Assembly: GCF_037176765.1 (NCBI RefSeq)
Contig: NC_090034.1
Span: forward strand, 94,898,500-94,962,499
Direction of reading: 5' to 3'
Length of the DNA: 64,000 nucleotides
Source of the DNA: Anolis sagrei
Taxonomy: Eukaryota; Chordata; Lepidosauria; Squamata; Anolidae
Shown piece after piece: positions 32,323-44,281 of this stretch. The notes under the pieces were generated by a model. The model searched no databases. It was not told the origin of the DNA and saw only the letters and a program-made list of their open reading frames with translations. The translations under genes were made by a program, and so were the position numbers. How positions within the stretch are numbered: the first letter of the stretch is position 1; each line of letters starts with the position of its first letter.

Positions 32323-32972
32323 TTTTTGACCAGGGACCATTTGACCAGGGACCTATTTGACCAGGGACCACTTTGATCACTTCTAGTGTGAGAGAATTGG
32401 CCATCTGCAAGGACATTGTGCAGGGGATGCCCAGAGGTTTGATATTTTACCATCCTTGTGGGAGGCTTCTCTCAAGTCCACTTTGATCAGGGACCACTTG
32501 ACCAGGGACCATTTTGACCAGGGACCACTTGACCAGGGACTGTTTTGACCAGGGACCTATTTGACCAGGGACCATTTTGACCAGGGACCACTTGACCAGG
32601 GACCACTTGACCAGGGACCATTTTGACCAGGGACCACTTGACCAGGGACTGTTTTGACCAGGTACCACTTTGACCAGGGACCACTTTGTCCAGGAACCAC
32701 TTGACCAGGTACCACTTTGACCAGGGACCACTTGACCAGGTTTCACTTAACCAGGGACCACTTTGATGAGGGACCACTTGACCGGGGACCATTTTGTCCA
32801 GGGATCACTTTAACCACAGACCATTTCACCAGGTACCGCTTGACAAGGGAACATTTGACCAGGGACCACCTTGACCGGGTCCACTTGACCGGTGACCACT
32901 TTGACTGGGGACCAATAGACCAGGGACCCCTTTGACCAGGGACCACTTTGACCAGAGACCACTCTCCAACAT
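32323..32972. repeat. Large minisatellite, unit GACCAGGGACCACTTT
   Basis: About 0.65 kb of imperfect 16-17-base units, interrupted by a SINE piece at 32383-32479. More than twice the size of the array at 21327. Confidence 0.92.
32383..32479 (-). mobile_element. SINE piece captured inside the minisatellite
   Basis: Matches the middle of the SINE at 21098-21195, including shared private variants. Neither SINE end is present. Confidence 0.85.
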
Positions 32973-33111
32973 TAGTACCAAAAAGGTTACAAATAAGTTT
33001 TTGGCCAACTTCAGATTCAGTTTGGGGTGCTGATTCAGAAAACTGCATTGGATAGACCACATCAGCTCCAGTTTCTGGTACATATACCATGGGTTTTTTT
33101 GGGGGGGGGGG

Positions 33112-33357
33112 TTGTCGTGTCAGGAGTGACTCCTGGTGTGAGAGAATTGGCCGTCTGCAAGGACGTTGCCCAGGCGACGCCTGGATAATTTGATGTTTTT
33201 ATCTTCCTTGTGGGAGGCTTCTCTCATGTCCCCTTTGCGTGAGGAGCTGGAGCTGATAGAGGGAGCTCATCCGCCTCTCCCCGGATTTGAACCTGCGACC
33301 TGTTGTTCTTCAGTCTTGTCAGCACAGGGCTTTAAGCCACTGCGCCACCGGGGTCAG
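33112..33357 (-). mobile_element. ACA_SINE2-type SINE
   Basis: Minus-oriented with ggagtgactcctggtgtgag tail complement and gcgccaccgggg head complement. Confidence 0.88.
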
Positions 33358-33965
33358 CAACAGGGAAGAAGTGGCAGGTGGCACGAAAGGAGCAGGACCT
33401 GAACAGCCTCCTTAGTAGCAGGTGGGAAGGAGTGATAGAGTTGGACATCATCAGGGTACAGGTGACATCGCACCCCAAAACTCTGGATGTTCTCCCCCAG
33501 CAGCTTTATGTAGATGTTAAACAACATGGGAGACAATACTGAACCCTGAGGAACCCCACAAGACAATGGTTGTAGGGTTGAACAGGAGTCCCCCGGTAAT
33601 ACCTTCTGGGTGGACCTTCCAGAAACGACAGGAGCCATTGTAAAACAGTGCCTCCCAGGCCCATTCTGGCAAGACGTCACAGAAGGATATCATGGTCAAC
33701 GGTATCGAAGGCCGCTGAGAGGTCCAGCAGAATCAACAGGGACACACTCCCCCTGTCTAGTTCCCTGCATAGATCATCAACTAAGGTGACCAAGGCTGTC
33801 TCGGTTCCATGCCCAGATGTAAAGCCACTGTGCTGGATCCAGATAATCAGTGTCTTCCAAGAATACTTGGAGTTGTGAGGCCACCATACTTTAAAGCATA
33901 GGTTCTTTTTATTGCAATTTCCAGTGTGAGAAAGTATGAGGATTCTTACAGAATGTTTACACAAA
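33358..33965 (-). mobile_element. L2 LINE reverse-transcriptase fragment
   Basis: The minus strand encodes [20 protein letters not shown], then CGVPQGSVLSPMLFNIY and a decayed YADD-type motif (YPDDVQLY), typical of L2. Broken frames. Confidence 0.88.
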
Positions 33966-34039
33966 GAATGACATTAGATGTACAGATATTCGGATTCAAT
34001 GTAACTACATTGAATTAACAAAAAACTTACTGACTGACT

Positions 34040-34225
34040 GACTTACTTACTTAGGCAATCCCTCGTCGTCTGAGTGAGATTGTCCTGGCGGTGGGTCCGT
34101 AGGTGACTGTGGAGCCCTATTCTTTATCCGCTTGTTTTTCTGCAGTGAGGGCATCGGTTTCCAGGTGGAGGGCGGTTTCAGGGTTGGCTTGACACGCCTT
34201 CCTCTTGGCACGTTTGGTTCTGATA
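34040..34225 (-). mobile_element. Non-LTR retrotransposon 3' fragment (zinc-finger-ended family)
   Basis: Same family as 18842-19250, with the (TAAG)n tail complement at the left. Confidence 0.65.
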
Positions 34226-34464
34226 CTGGGAAAAAGTTAAAAGTCATGCCTCATATTTACTAGCCTTGTATCTAAATTCAAACCCCACTATCCTAACTAA
34301 ACAGAACAAACTAAAGTCTTCTGATGTTAATCTGTCACAGTTCCCATCTGCTCTAGTCATTATATCTAATGGTGAGGAATACAGAAGTTGTAGTCCAGCA
34401 TCTGGAGAACCACATAAAATGGCATGGATGTGTGGCCCTTGTATTTGACACATGTGCACTAGGC

Positions 34465-35197
34465 CAGTGTTTCTCAACCTGGGGGTCAGGACCCCGAGGG
34501 GGGTCACAAGGGGTCAGAGGGGTTGCCAAAGACCATCAGGAAACAGTATTTTCTGTTGATCATGGGGGTTCTGTGTGGGAAGTTTAACCCAATCATATCA
34601 TTGGTGGGGTTCAGAATGCTCTTTGATTGTAGGTGAGCTATAAATCCCAGCAACTACAACTCCCAAATGTCAAGCTCTATTTCCCCCAAACTCCACCAGT
34701 ATTCACATTTGGGCATATTGAGTATTCATGCCAAGTTTGGTCCAGATCCATCACTGTTTGAGTCCACAGTGTTCTCTGGATGTAGGGGAACTACAACTCC
34801 CAAACTCAAGGTCAATGCCCAAAAAACCCTTCCAGTATTTTCTGTTGGTCATGGGAGTTCTGTGTGTCAAGTCTGGTTCAGTTCCATCGTTGGTGGAGTT
34901 CAGAATGCTCTTTGATTGTAGGTGAACTATAAATCCCAGCAACTACGACTCCCAATGACAAAATCAATCCCCCCCAACCCCACCAGTTTTCAAATTTGGG
35001 CGTATCGGGTATTTGTGCCAAATTTGGTCCAGTGAACGAAAATACATCCTACATATCAGATATTTACATGACAATTCATAACAGTAGGAAAATTAGAATT
35101 ACCAAGTAGCAACCAAAATAATGTTATGGTTGGGGGTCACCACAACATGAGGAACTGTATTAAGAAGTTGCAGCATTAGGAAGGTTGAGAAACACTG
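34465..35197 (-). mobile_element. hAT element, full length, perfect 8-base target duplication
   Basis: Ends cagtgtttctcaacctgg and aaggttgagaaacactg. Duplication cactaggc at 34457-34464 and 35198-35205. Confidence 0.94.
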
Positions 35198-35205
35198 CAC
35201 TAGGC

Positions 35206-35854
35206 CTTTATCTCTTGTATAACAGAATTTCACATTTGCACACTCCTGCTGCTTTCCATATATTTTTGCTTCCAGCTACACCCTCCCTCCCTACAACATC
35301 TTGACCAATCCTCCCACATAAAAGGCCTTCATCATCAGGAAAATACCAAACCCCTCCCAAAATCTAGCTGAGTTTATTACCCAATACTTAAACAACACCG
35401 CTGTTTCTTCTCCTGGTGACAGCTTCCATTCAAAGAGGTGACTCAACCTGTCCTGCTCTTTCTCACAGGCTTCTCTAGGACATAAGACAACTTGCTCAAC
35501 CTCTTGAATTTCTTGGGTGAGTTTGGGACAGAGAAAAGTAGGATGAACATGAGCAAAGAAGGGATTATCTCCAGAGTTTTTGTTTTTTAAACAGCTATTG
35601 AGAAGGCACTATTATTTTCTTGTCTTTGAATAATGCAAAGGCACATAGGAAGCACTTTGGAACATAGGTGCAAGGGGGATCTTGATGATAAGAAATTGGA
35701 AGAAATGGGAAATTCAAGACAGTGCTTCCATTTGCTGAATTTTAAGAGGGCTATCCGAGGTGCTGAACCAATTTAAGAGGGTTTACAGATTCCCCTCCCT
35801 GCTGTAAAACCTACGAATTCCCACTAGAACAACTGGTGTCTAACATTTTATTTA
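35206..35854. other. Intergenic, TATA-like element near 35322
   Basis: Contains cacataaaaggcc with a downstream gtgagt (35517). It could be a promoter and leader exon of an unseen transcript, but there is no coding support. Confidence 0.25.
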
Positions 35855-36425
35855 TTTATTTCGAGTATTTTTACCCCACCCTTCTCAGCCCCCTCGGGAG
35901 GGACTCAGGGCAACTTCCAGCCGGCAACCATTCGATGGCTCTATATACACATAATAAAATACATAACAAAACCAGTAGTTATAAATAGTTAAAAACATTA
36001 AATCAGTACAATTAAGGCTACTAACCAATACCAGTCTGGTGACCATTATCTAGCTGAATTCTGTGATTGGAGATTCCATCCAACTTATCCCTAGTCCATT
36101 ATCCATAGCCATTGTCATCATTGCCATTGTCTACATAATTTCCTGAAGGCCTGGTCCCACATCCATTTTTTAACTTCTTTCTAAAAGAGAGGAGGGATGA
36201 AGATAACCTAATTTCCCCAGGGAGTGAATTCCACAGGCAGGGGGCCACCACCAAGAAGGCCCTGTCCCTCATCCCCGCCAAGCGTGTTTGAGACAGAGGC
36301 GGGGCCGAGAGCAGGGCCTCCCCAGAAGATCTTAAGCTCCAAGGTGGGACATAGGAGGAGATACATTCGGACAGGTATGCTGGGCTGGAACCGTATAGGG
36401 TTCTGTATGTTGGCATCCTTTTAAG
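35855..36425 (-). mobile_element. L2-type LINE 3' part
   Basis: The minus strand encodes SSPAYLSECISSYVPPW and RDRAFLVVAPCLWNSLP, the conserved end of L2 ORF2. An AT-rich 3' UTR precedes it on the plus strand. Confidence 0.85.
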
Positions 36426-37462
36426 AACAAAACAAGGTACAATCCCAACAGTTCCAAAACCTTCATCCTCCAGGTATTTTGGATATCAGCTCCCAGAAGT
36501 CCCAACCAGCATTGTCAACATTCAAGGAATTATGGGAGCTTGAGTAAAATAAAATCTGGAGGACCAAAGTTTGGGAACCATTAACATCAGCATTTATTTA
36601 ATTTAGAATCGGTGAAAAGAAACAGGAATTGATTTCAAAACATCGAGCCTCATCCTTTTAGTAGAAGGGGAAGTGAAAAATACAATGTGCAAGCTGATTC
36701 TTTATAGCTGCTTTTGTTAGATGCTCATGACAAAGAAGGCATCAAATGGTTGCAGAGGAAGTATGTGACAAGGAAGTGGTGAAGTGCCCTCCTCGAACGT
36801 TTGCCCTCTTGACCACACTTTTGACCATGCCTTTTGCTTGGTCACATCCTTTGGAATGAATCCTCATTTGGCTTAGCTACTAGACTAGGGCCTGAATCAA
36901 TTAAAAGATTTGTAGTTTTTGGAGGTCCATTTTCATTTAATTTCCAAAAACAGAAAGGGGGAAACAAAGACTAAAATACCAGTGAAATTGATTCAGAGAA
37001 CCAATATTTTCGGAAAGAGTTACTGCAAGTCCACAAAATACCTGAGACAGTTGGATCTGTAGTGCCTTTTTTTCCCCAGCAGAAGAAGCCTCCTCCATTC
37101 TTTCTTGAAAAGTTATCTCCTCCTCCAGAGAGGGCCCTGTGAACTTGCTTTCCTAGTGGCACTAGCATTGGGTGGCCATTGAAAACTTCATCTCGGAACA
37201 TGATGTGAGTTGAACTTTTTCTCTCTGTGTGTCTCTCAGCCAGTAAATAGCGTGATGGTGTCCATGCTCTTACTGGCAACCAGCGACTACGATTCCCAGA
37301 AACCTCTCTTGCGGTATATCTTATTTTTAAAAATGTTATGGTTAAAATTTAAAATAATTCTGAAAAATCAGTACATTGGTGAATTGTTTCGAAACTTGGC
37401 AGTCCTGCAGTTATAAATGGGGTCTACAACTGAGATAGGTTTCATGCAGATAGGCCTTAAAA
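36426..37462. other. Intergenic, mostly single-copy
   Basis: A small hAT remnant may occupy 36465-36590 (tttgggaaccatta). No gene supported. A VVKCPP-like peptide near 36770 is discussed under rejected items. Confidence 0.4.
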
Positions 37463-38201
37463 CAGTGGTTCTCAACCTTCCTAATGCTGCGACCTCTTAA
37501 TACAGTTCCTCATGTTGTGGTGACCCCCAACCATAACATTATTTCCATTGTTACTTCATAACTGTAATTTTGCAACTGTTATGTATCGTCATATGAATAT
37601 CTGATATGCAGGATGTATTTTCATTCACTGGACCAAATTTGGCACACATACCTGATACGCCCAAACTTGAATACTGGTGGGGTTGGGAGGGATTGATTTT
37701 GTCATTTGGGAGTTGTAGTTGCTGGGATTTATAGTTCACCTACAATCAAAGAGCATTCCGGACTCCACTGACGATGGAATCGAACCAAACTTGGCACACA
37801 GAACTCCCATGAACAAGAGAAAATACTGGAAGAGTTTGGTGGGCACTGACCTTGAGTTTTGGAGTTGTAGTTCACCTACATTCAGAGAGCACTGTAGACT
37901 CAAACAATGATGTATCTGGACCAAACTTGGCACAAATACTCAATATGCCCAAATGTGAACACTAGTAGAGTTTGAGGAAAATATACCTTGACATTTGGGA
38001 GTTGTAGTTGCTGGGATGTATAGTTAACCTACAATCAAAGAATATTCTGAATCTCACCAACAATAGAATTGGGCCAGACTTCCCACACAGAACCCCCATG
38101 ACCAACGGAAAATACTGTGCTTTCTGGTGGTCTTTGGAGTCCCCTCTGACACCCCCTCATGACCCCCCTCGGGGTCCCAACCCCCAGGTTGAGAACCACT
38201 G
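37463..38201 (+). mobile_element. hAT element, full length, perfect 8-base target duplication
   Basis: Ends cagtggttctcaaccttcc and ccaggttgagaaccactg. Duplication ccttaaaa at 37455-37462 and 38202-38209. Confidence 0.95.
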
Positions 38202-38469
38202 CCTTAAAATGTTATGAGAATTGTGCCTTAAAAGTTTCCCACGTAGCCAGTGGACCGAATCTCTGCCGAATGAAATGGTATCATCCTCTCCCCTCTCAGG
38301 TAACTTTCCGGTAAACAAAATTGTGACAAAATTAAAATCATGTGTACTTTATGTTTGGTCAGCCCACACACTGCTTTACCAAAGAAAGAAAATATGAAGT
38401 ACATATATGAACAGTAAAGAACAAGTAGTTTAGAACAACATATGTACAATCATGTGATTAATTACATTG

Positions 38470-38660
38470 ACTCACATAATATCCTTTTACGAGAGATTTA
38501 AAATGTTTTTTCTTTGTCCATGTGGAGAATCTTCCTCCCAGGAGCTCATGAAGCAAGAGCACACTCCAAACTCTGTCATTGTCTGCTTCTCTCTGCAAGT
38601 GCCTACATAGCTCAAGCCTAAAAAATGTCACAGTATCCAAAAGTCCCAGGCTCAGCCATC
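38470..38660. repeat. Unclassified interspersed repeat, paired with 41612-41805
   Basis: Shares gagcacactccaaactctgt and caaaagtcccaggctcag with the second copy. Could be an LTR fragment, but no ends were found. Confidence 0.55.
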
Positions 38661-38939
38661 TCCCTGGGCAAAATGCAACCAATCAGCTTCATGCATCCTA
38701 TTTTACAGTTGACACACACTAACAGATTTCATGCATGTTCCAACAAAAATGAGGGGTCAGACAAAAATGGACCAAAAATCAGCATGTCTATTGGCCCGAA
38801 TGCACATGCCCATTAGCGACTCAATTTGCAAATCCATACATATTCCCAGTTCCATCTGTGAAACATTGGATGTACTGATGGAATCTATATTAGCGTGACT
38901 TCTTCAAAAATGCTATGGCACCATCACTGCCTACCACAA

Positions 38940-39170
38940 TCCAATTTGTTGTTAATTGCCATCAAATTGACTTCAACTTATGGCGATCTTGTGAATGAGA
39001 GACTACAAGTCATCCTGTTATCAACAGCTCTGCTCAGGTCTTGCAAATTTAGGATCATTGCTTCCTGGTTTGTGTCTAGCTTCCTGTAATGATGTCTTTT
39101 CCTGCTGCCTTCTATCTGACCAAACATTATTGCCTTTTCTAATGAGTCAACTTTGCATTCAGTATTTAGG
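38940..39170. mobile_element. RTE-like repeat fragment
   Basis: Contains ttgacttcaacttatggcga, a phrase of RTE-type LINE tails. Diverged. Confidence 0.45.
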
Positions 39171-39359
39171 AATATAGCTGTGTGACATCATTACAGCAAT
39201 TTGATGACACATTAACTGACTGTGTCATTTGGTTGGAAAGGTAGAGTTCTCTGACGGGGAGCCCTAGTTAATGGAATCCAGAGAAGTACATCTAGCAGAA
39301 TCATTCCAAGCACTTCACACACAAATCCCAGATTCCCAATTGTGGATTCAAACTCCTGG

Positions 39360-39905
39360 AATCTATATAAATAAAAATATACTGTTTGTTTGTGGGATTA
39401 ACATAACTCAAAAAGCACTGGACCAATTGACACCAAATTTGGTCACAATACACCTACTAACCCAAGGAGTGATCATCACTCCAAAAATGGATTTTGTCAT
39501 TTGGGAGTTGTAGTTGTTGGGATTTCTAGTTCACCTACAAACAAAGAGCATTCTGAACCCCACTAACGATGGAATTGAACTAGACTTGGCACATAGGACT
39601 CCCACAACCAACAGAAAATTCTGGAAGGGTTTGGTGGGCATTGACCTTGAGTTTGGGAGTTGTAGTTCACCTACATCCAGAGAGCACTGTGGACTCAAAC
39701 AATGATGGATCTGGCCCAAACTTGACACAAATATTTCATATGCCCAAATGGACGCAGATGGAGTTTGGGGTACCTTGACATTTGAGAGTTGTGGTTACTG
39801 GAATTTATAGTTCACCTACAATCAAAGAGCATTCTGAACCCCACCAATGACAGAATTGGGGCAAACTTCCCACACAGAATTCCCATGACCAACAGAAAAT
39901 ACTTA
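39360..39905. mobile_element. Chimeric repeat: Helitron-like end joined to hAT-family body
   Basis: tctatataaataaaaat at 39361 continues as in the palindrome at 16702. From 39480 the sequence is the body of the hAT family at 37463, without its ends. Confidence 0.5.
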
Positions 39906-41389
39906 AGGCCAGGGCAAGAAAATGTAATCAAAGCCCTCCTGAAAAAGAGCCATCCAGCCATAGATATAGATAGATAGATATGATTCACACACAGAGAGAG
40001 AGAGAGAGATAGTATCATATATTTGAAAGGGACCCCTAAAGAAGGACAATAGTATGTTGCATGTTCCCGAGTAAGCAAACCAGACGATCTCCACATCAAC
40101 ATTGACAAAGAAACAACAAGAAGTACTGTTTATCCACAAGGATAAAGAAATTACATATATTAGAAACCAACACTTTCTCATTACTTTATTTTCCAGATCA
40201 CCAGACTGGGCCACATCAACGCGAGACAGGGGATGGCTAGTCATATATAGAAGACTTTCGTTAGCTGGCACTCATGGGGATTGATAGATGCCAGATAAAT
40301 ATAGTGCCTAGTTGCTTGAGAGTTACTATTAAAATAGGCCTAATAGCATACCCCATATTATACCATACCATAAACTCTGTATTGACTATAGTAATATTGA
40401 TATACAGCAATTAAAAGCAAACTAAGACAAACATACATTTTTTTCCTAACATTTATTTGATTTTATTGTTTATTTAAAGTATTATTTCTTACATTATTTT
40501 GCTGATGATGGGAGTTTCTGTTAACTGAGAGTCTGCTGTAATGTCAATGCACTCATTAACTCTCACAAAATTGGCTAGGTGATGATTAAATGCATGTATC
40601 ACCCTTATTTACCAGGAAACAAAGGTACATTTGCAATTCATCCAGGAATATTTGCTACACCAGAGACTTGCGGGAGACTTCCATGCTCCCAAAGAAAAAA
40701 CACACTCTGTAATCAGATGCATGCAAGTCCTACACTCACCTTGGCTTGCAACACAAACTCCCGTCATAACTCAGGACCAAATTAGAGGTAATAACATCCA
40801 CATCTTCAGCCTTATGACGCTGTCTTATTAAAAATATGTTGCTACTTTTATTATGTGATGGTGTTGATGGACCAGAATTGTGGTTGTTTGGGAAGGAAGA
40901 CTTTGGATTTTTTCCGTCTTCCTGTTATTAGATGAATGGTTTTACCCAATGTATACCTAAGTTCTGTCTCACAAAGGCTGAGAGCAAAGCTCTACCAATC
41001 ATAGCTATGGTCCATCCTTGCTTCATTGATTTGTTGGACTACAGATAGGCAGTAGCCCCAATTGCAGCCACTAAGAGGCCAGATATAGTGTTCTGGATGT
41101 ACAAGGAAAATATCATCGTCTGTCAATGGGATGAATGAATAGATAGGTGTGAAAAAGATGGTACCATGTTCTCCAACTGCACCAACTTGGCAAAGACAGT
41201 CCCAATTAGTCCCCAGTCCTTCCATTTTTTCAGCTGCTTTTGCAATGCCCAAGTTTCTCTCACCTCCATATGCTTTCTTCCTCTGCCTTCTGCTTATTTT
41301 GGTTGTACCAAACAGAGTTCAAGTTGTAAAACCAATTCATAGCCAATGGACCCACCAGGAGAAGGAGGACAGCAAGAATCTTGACTTTG
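39906..41389. other. Intergenic; unassigned repeat-like DNA
   Basis: (GATA)n and (GA)n near 39965-40010. 41160-41345 is related to 45560-45770 (an uncharacterised shared repeat). No gene seen. Confidence 0.4.
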
Positions 41390-41611
41390 GGTTGCTGTGG
41401 GTTGTGTGTATGACCATGTTCCAGAAGCATTCTCTCCTGATGTTTTGCCCACATCTATGGCAGGCATCCTCAGGGGTTGAGGGTGTGTGTTAAAACTAGG
41501 CAAGTGAGGTTTATATATCTGTAGAATGTCCAGAGTTAGAGGAAGAACTCTTCTCTGCTTGAGGCAGGTGTGAATGTTGCAATTGACCACCTTGAATAGC
41601 ATTTAATGTCC
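41390..41611 (-). mobile_element. Penelope-like element end fragment
   Basis: Terminal sequence with cattctctcctgatgttttg and the conserved tttatatatctgtagaatg. Confidence 0.8.
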
Positions 41612-41805
41612 TTTTATGAGAGGTTTAAAATGTGTTTTTTTCTGTCCATGTAGATAACTCCTTCAGCAGCTCATGAAGTGAGAGCACACTCCAAACTCTG
41701 TCTCTCTCTGCTTCTCTCTTCAAACGTTCTGTGCACCTGCATAGCTCAAGTCTGAACAAAAATGTAACAGTATCCAAAAGTCCCAGGCTCAGCTCTGTTG
41801 GAAAC
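41612..41805. repeat. Unclassified interspersed repeat, second copy of 38470-38660
   Basis: It lies between two oppositely oriented Penelope-like fragments. Confidence 0.55.
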
Positions 41806-41811
41806 TATATG

Positions 41812-42362
41812 AGGTTTATATATCTATAGAATGTCCAGGGTGTGAGAAAGAACTCTTGTCTGCTTGAAACAAGTGTGAAAGCAATTGAAACCCACAAGCA
41901 TGTGGATAATTTCAACAGAAAGGAGGAAACCATGAAAATTAACAAAATCTGGCTACCAATATTTAAAAACTTTAAATTCAGGGCAGTAACTAAAACACTC
42001 AGAAAACAGGGGAATTCCAGACAAGAATCAGTCAGGTCCAGCTAACACCTCCCAACAAAGAATCCCCAGGCAGCAACCAGCCAGGCTTTGAAGCTGCAAG
42101 GCCATTAAATGTTAATCAAGATAGCCATTTGCAACATTCACACTTGCCTCAAACAGACAAGAGTTCTTTCTTGCACCCTGGACATTCCATAGATATATAA
42201 ACCTCACTTGCCTAGTTTCCAACTGACTTCACAACCTCTGAGGATGCCTGCCATAGATGTGGACGAAACGTCAGGAGAGAATGTTTCTGGAACATGGCCA
42301 TACTGCCCAGAAAACTCACAGCAACCCAGTGATTCTGGCCATGAAAGCCTTCGACAACACAA
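41812..42362 (+). mobile_element. Penelope-like element 3' part
   Basis: Plus-strand end of the endonuclease region (ETHKHVDNFNRKEETMKINK). It is followed by the untranslated region and the terminal sequence with cgaaacgtcaggagag, ending in catgaaagccttcgacaaca. Confidence 0.88.
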
Positions 42363-43271
42363 TCTTGCCTTTCCCTGTGGTTCTCCTACTTGGTTTGTTC
42401 TTTCCTATTAATAACTTCTGCCATTTTTGACTGCCCCCTGATTTTACCTGGCTACACATTTCAGTTTCCATGAGATGTTGGAGTTTAGGTATCATGGAAG
42501 GGGAATCTACTTCCATGGTTTAAGCCTAACTGCACCTATCTGGCATGTATCCCCTTTTCTACAAGCTGACTATTTTGTTTTGTTTTACTTTCATAATTTA
42601 GTCTATTTGCGCATATATCTGCATCTTGTAGAGAGATAAATGTAAAGTAGATGGTAATCAGACCTATCCCTGCCACTAAGCAAGCTCATCTATATGAATA
42701 TTACTCAGGAGCAAATTCTAATGAATTTAATTTGATTTGATTCTCAGCAAAAAAGAAAAGAAAAAGAATTGGATTCTGTCTATAGCTGGCTCCATCTGAC
42801 ACCCACCAAAAAAAAAAAAAAACTCCAGAAGAACACACAGACAGAGGCAAGACAAACCAGTAACTGGGCAACCTGTAACTATATATAAAAAAAACCTGCA
42901 CCTGTTTTCTTAAGCATGAATAGCCTGTATTCAGGTTCATAATTATATCACGTCTTATTTGGTACACAGGGATGTAAATTATTGTTCATTTGCAACCAAC
43001 ATTTCCCAGCATAGTGTTGTGTAATTTCTGGGAACTGAATACGGTTCATCTGGGGTTTGTTTCCTTTTTGTTTCCCTCTTCCATTGATTTGGCAGGATTC
43101 CTTTCAATAGGTTCATCACTGGTTAAAATTCAACTGCTTAAAGTTCAGCAAGACTCTTATCCTACAAAAGTAAAAACAAATAAACATATGGTTTTACTTT
43201 GAACAAGCCTATAATAAAACACACACACACATCTAAAAAATAGAATAATTAAAAGAACGGCATGCCACTTT
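42363..43271. other. Intergenic, no feature recognised
   Basis: AT-rich, with a short (AC)n at 43219. Nothing I can assign. Confidence 0.4.
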
Positions 43272-43475
43272 TTTTGTGCCAGAAGCAACTTCAGAAACTG
43301 CTTCTGGTGTGAGAGAATTGACTGTCTGCAAGGATGTTGTGTCGGAGACGCCCGAATGTTTTTACCATCCTATGGGAGGCTTTTCTCATGTCCCCATCTC
43401 AAACCACTGACCTTCACGTCAGCAGTTCAGCTGGCACAAGGGTTTAACCCATTGTGCCACCATGGCTCTGGTATG
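43272..43475 (-). mobile_element. ACA_SINE2-type SINE
   Basis: gcttctggtgtgagagaatt near its tail and ttaacccattgtgccacca at its head. Confidence 0.85.
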
Positions 43476-43479
43476 CTAC

Positions 43480-43960
43480 ATGAAAAAACCCTCGCATCTA
43501 TGCAGAGGCAGCCCTAGGTAATTTTCAATGATAAGCAAGCAGTGTTTTGCCCCCCCCCCCCCCCAGCATTGATATGGAGCAGGAACAAGAGGGGCTAGGC
43601 GAGGCTCAAGGGCCTGGCCCCTTCGGGAAGAGGATCACCCGGCAGTGAGGCAAGGAAGCCGAAGCTCCCCCTGGACTGCTAGGGCTGTTGTGAGCCAAGG
43701 GGGCTCTCCTCAAGTGGTGGTCGTGGGGCATTTACAGAGGCACCTCTGCGCCCCTGGCAAAAAAAGTGTATTGCGACCGCCTACTTTGCGCAATGGACGA
43801 GCCGCCCCTGCATCTATGGCAAGATGCCTGCCATAGATGCAGGCGAAACGGTAGGAGAAAATGCTTCTGGTACATTGCCATACAACCTGAAAAACTTATA
43901 ACAACCCCGTGATTTTGGGCATGGAAGCCTTTGACAATACAAAACCCCTTCTGATATATG
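43480..43960 (+). mobile_element. Penelope-like end fragment split by a hAT
   Basis: Outer sequence gcatctatg ... catctatggcaagatgcctgcc, then cgaaacggtaggag. Ends with ggcatggaagcctttgacaa. Confidence 0.8.
43503..43810. mobile_element. Short hAT element, perfect 8-base target duplication
   Basis: Ends cagaggcagccctagg and gacgagccgcccctg. Duplication catctatg at 43495-43502 and 43811-43818. Internally deleted relative of 28057-28980. Confidence 0.93.
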
Positions 43961-44024
43961 AGTTAAGAGAAAGATCTACCTAAACAAACAAACAAAAAAG
44001 ACTCACTGGTGGAAAGAGAGTAGA

Positions 44025-44115
44025 AAATGGGTTGTTTCAGGCTATATGGCCTATAGAAAAAACCTATAACAGCCCAGTGATTCCGGCCATGAAGGCTTTT
44101 GACAATACAGAGTAG
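44025..44115 (-). mobile_element. Penelope-like end fragment
   Basis: gggttgtttcaggctatatgg to gaaggcttttgacaatac. Confidence 0.6.
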
Positions 44116-44281
44116 AAATTGATCTTCCATGGATGGGAACAGCTGCAAAGGCTCTCTCTCCTTGTGCTGCAACATTGATAAATGGGGTTTATATGACCAA
44201 GCAATAGTTCAGTTAGTTCAGTTCAGTTAGGTGATCCCTTGTAGCTCAAGGATGATGGTCTTCCAGATGTAGTGTCTAGGC

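Larger units (their letters stand above)
32306..33090. mobile_element. hAT element with expanded GACCAGGG array (right end missing)
   Basis: Begins cagtggttcccaacct as at 21311. After the array it shares ctccaacattagtaccaaaa and about 100 more bases with that copy. It stops near 33090, where a SINE begins. Confidence 0.8.

Noticed and set aside
32447-33090. Repetitive WSLVKVVPGQ-type peptides on the minus strand
   Set aside because: Translation of the GACCAGGG minisatellite. No start, splice or family support.
36730-36860. Peptide with VCDKEVVKCPP that resembles the middle of an LU domain
   Set aside because: It has stops close by, no fitting splice acceptor and donor in phase 1, and no CCxxxxCN partner nearby. 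Probably chance.
36971-37279. 102-residue minus-strand frame with a Gly-rich middle
   Set aside because: No similarity to a known family that I can recall, and no splice context. Left unannotated.
40579-40831. Possible exon with AG/GT-like borders (40597-40790)
   Set aside because: Two overlapping frames are open but neither resembles any LU or other family I know, and there is no partner exon.
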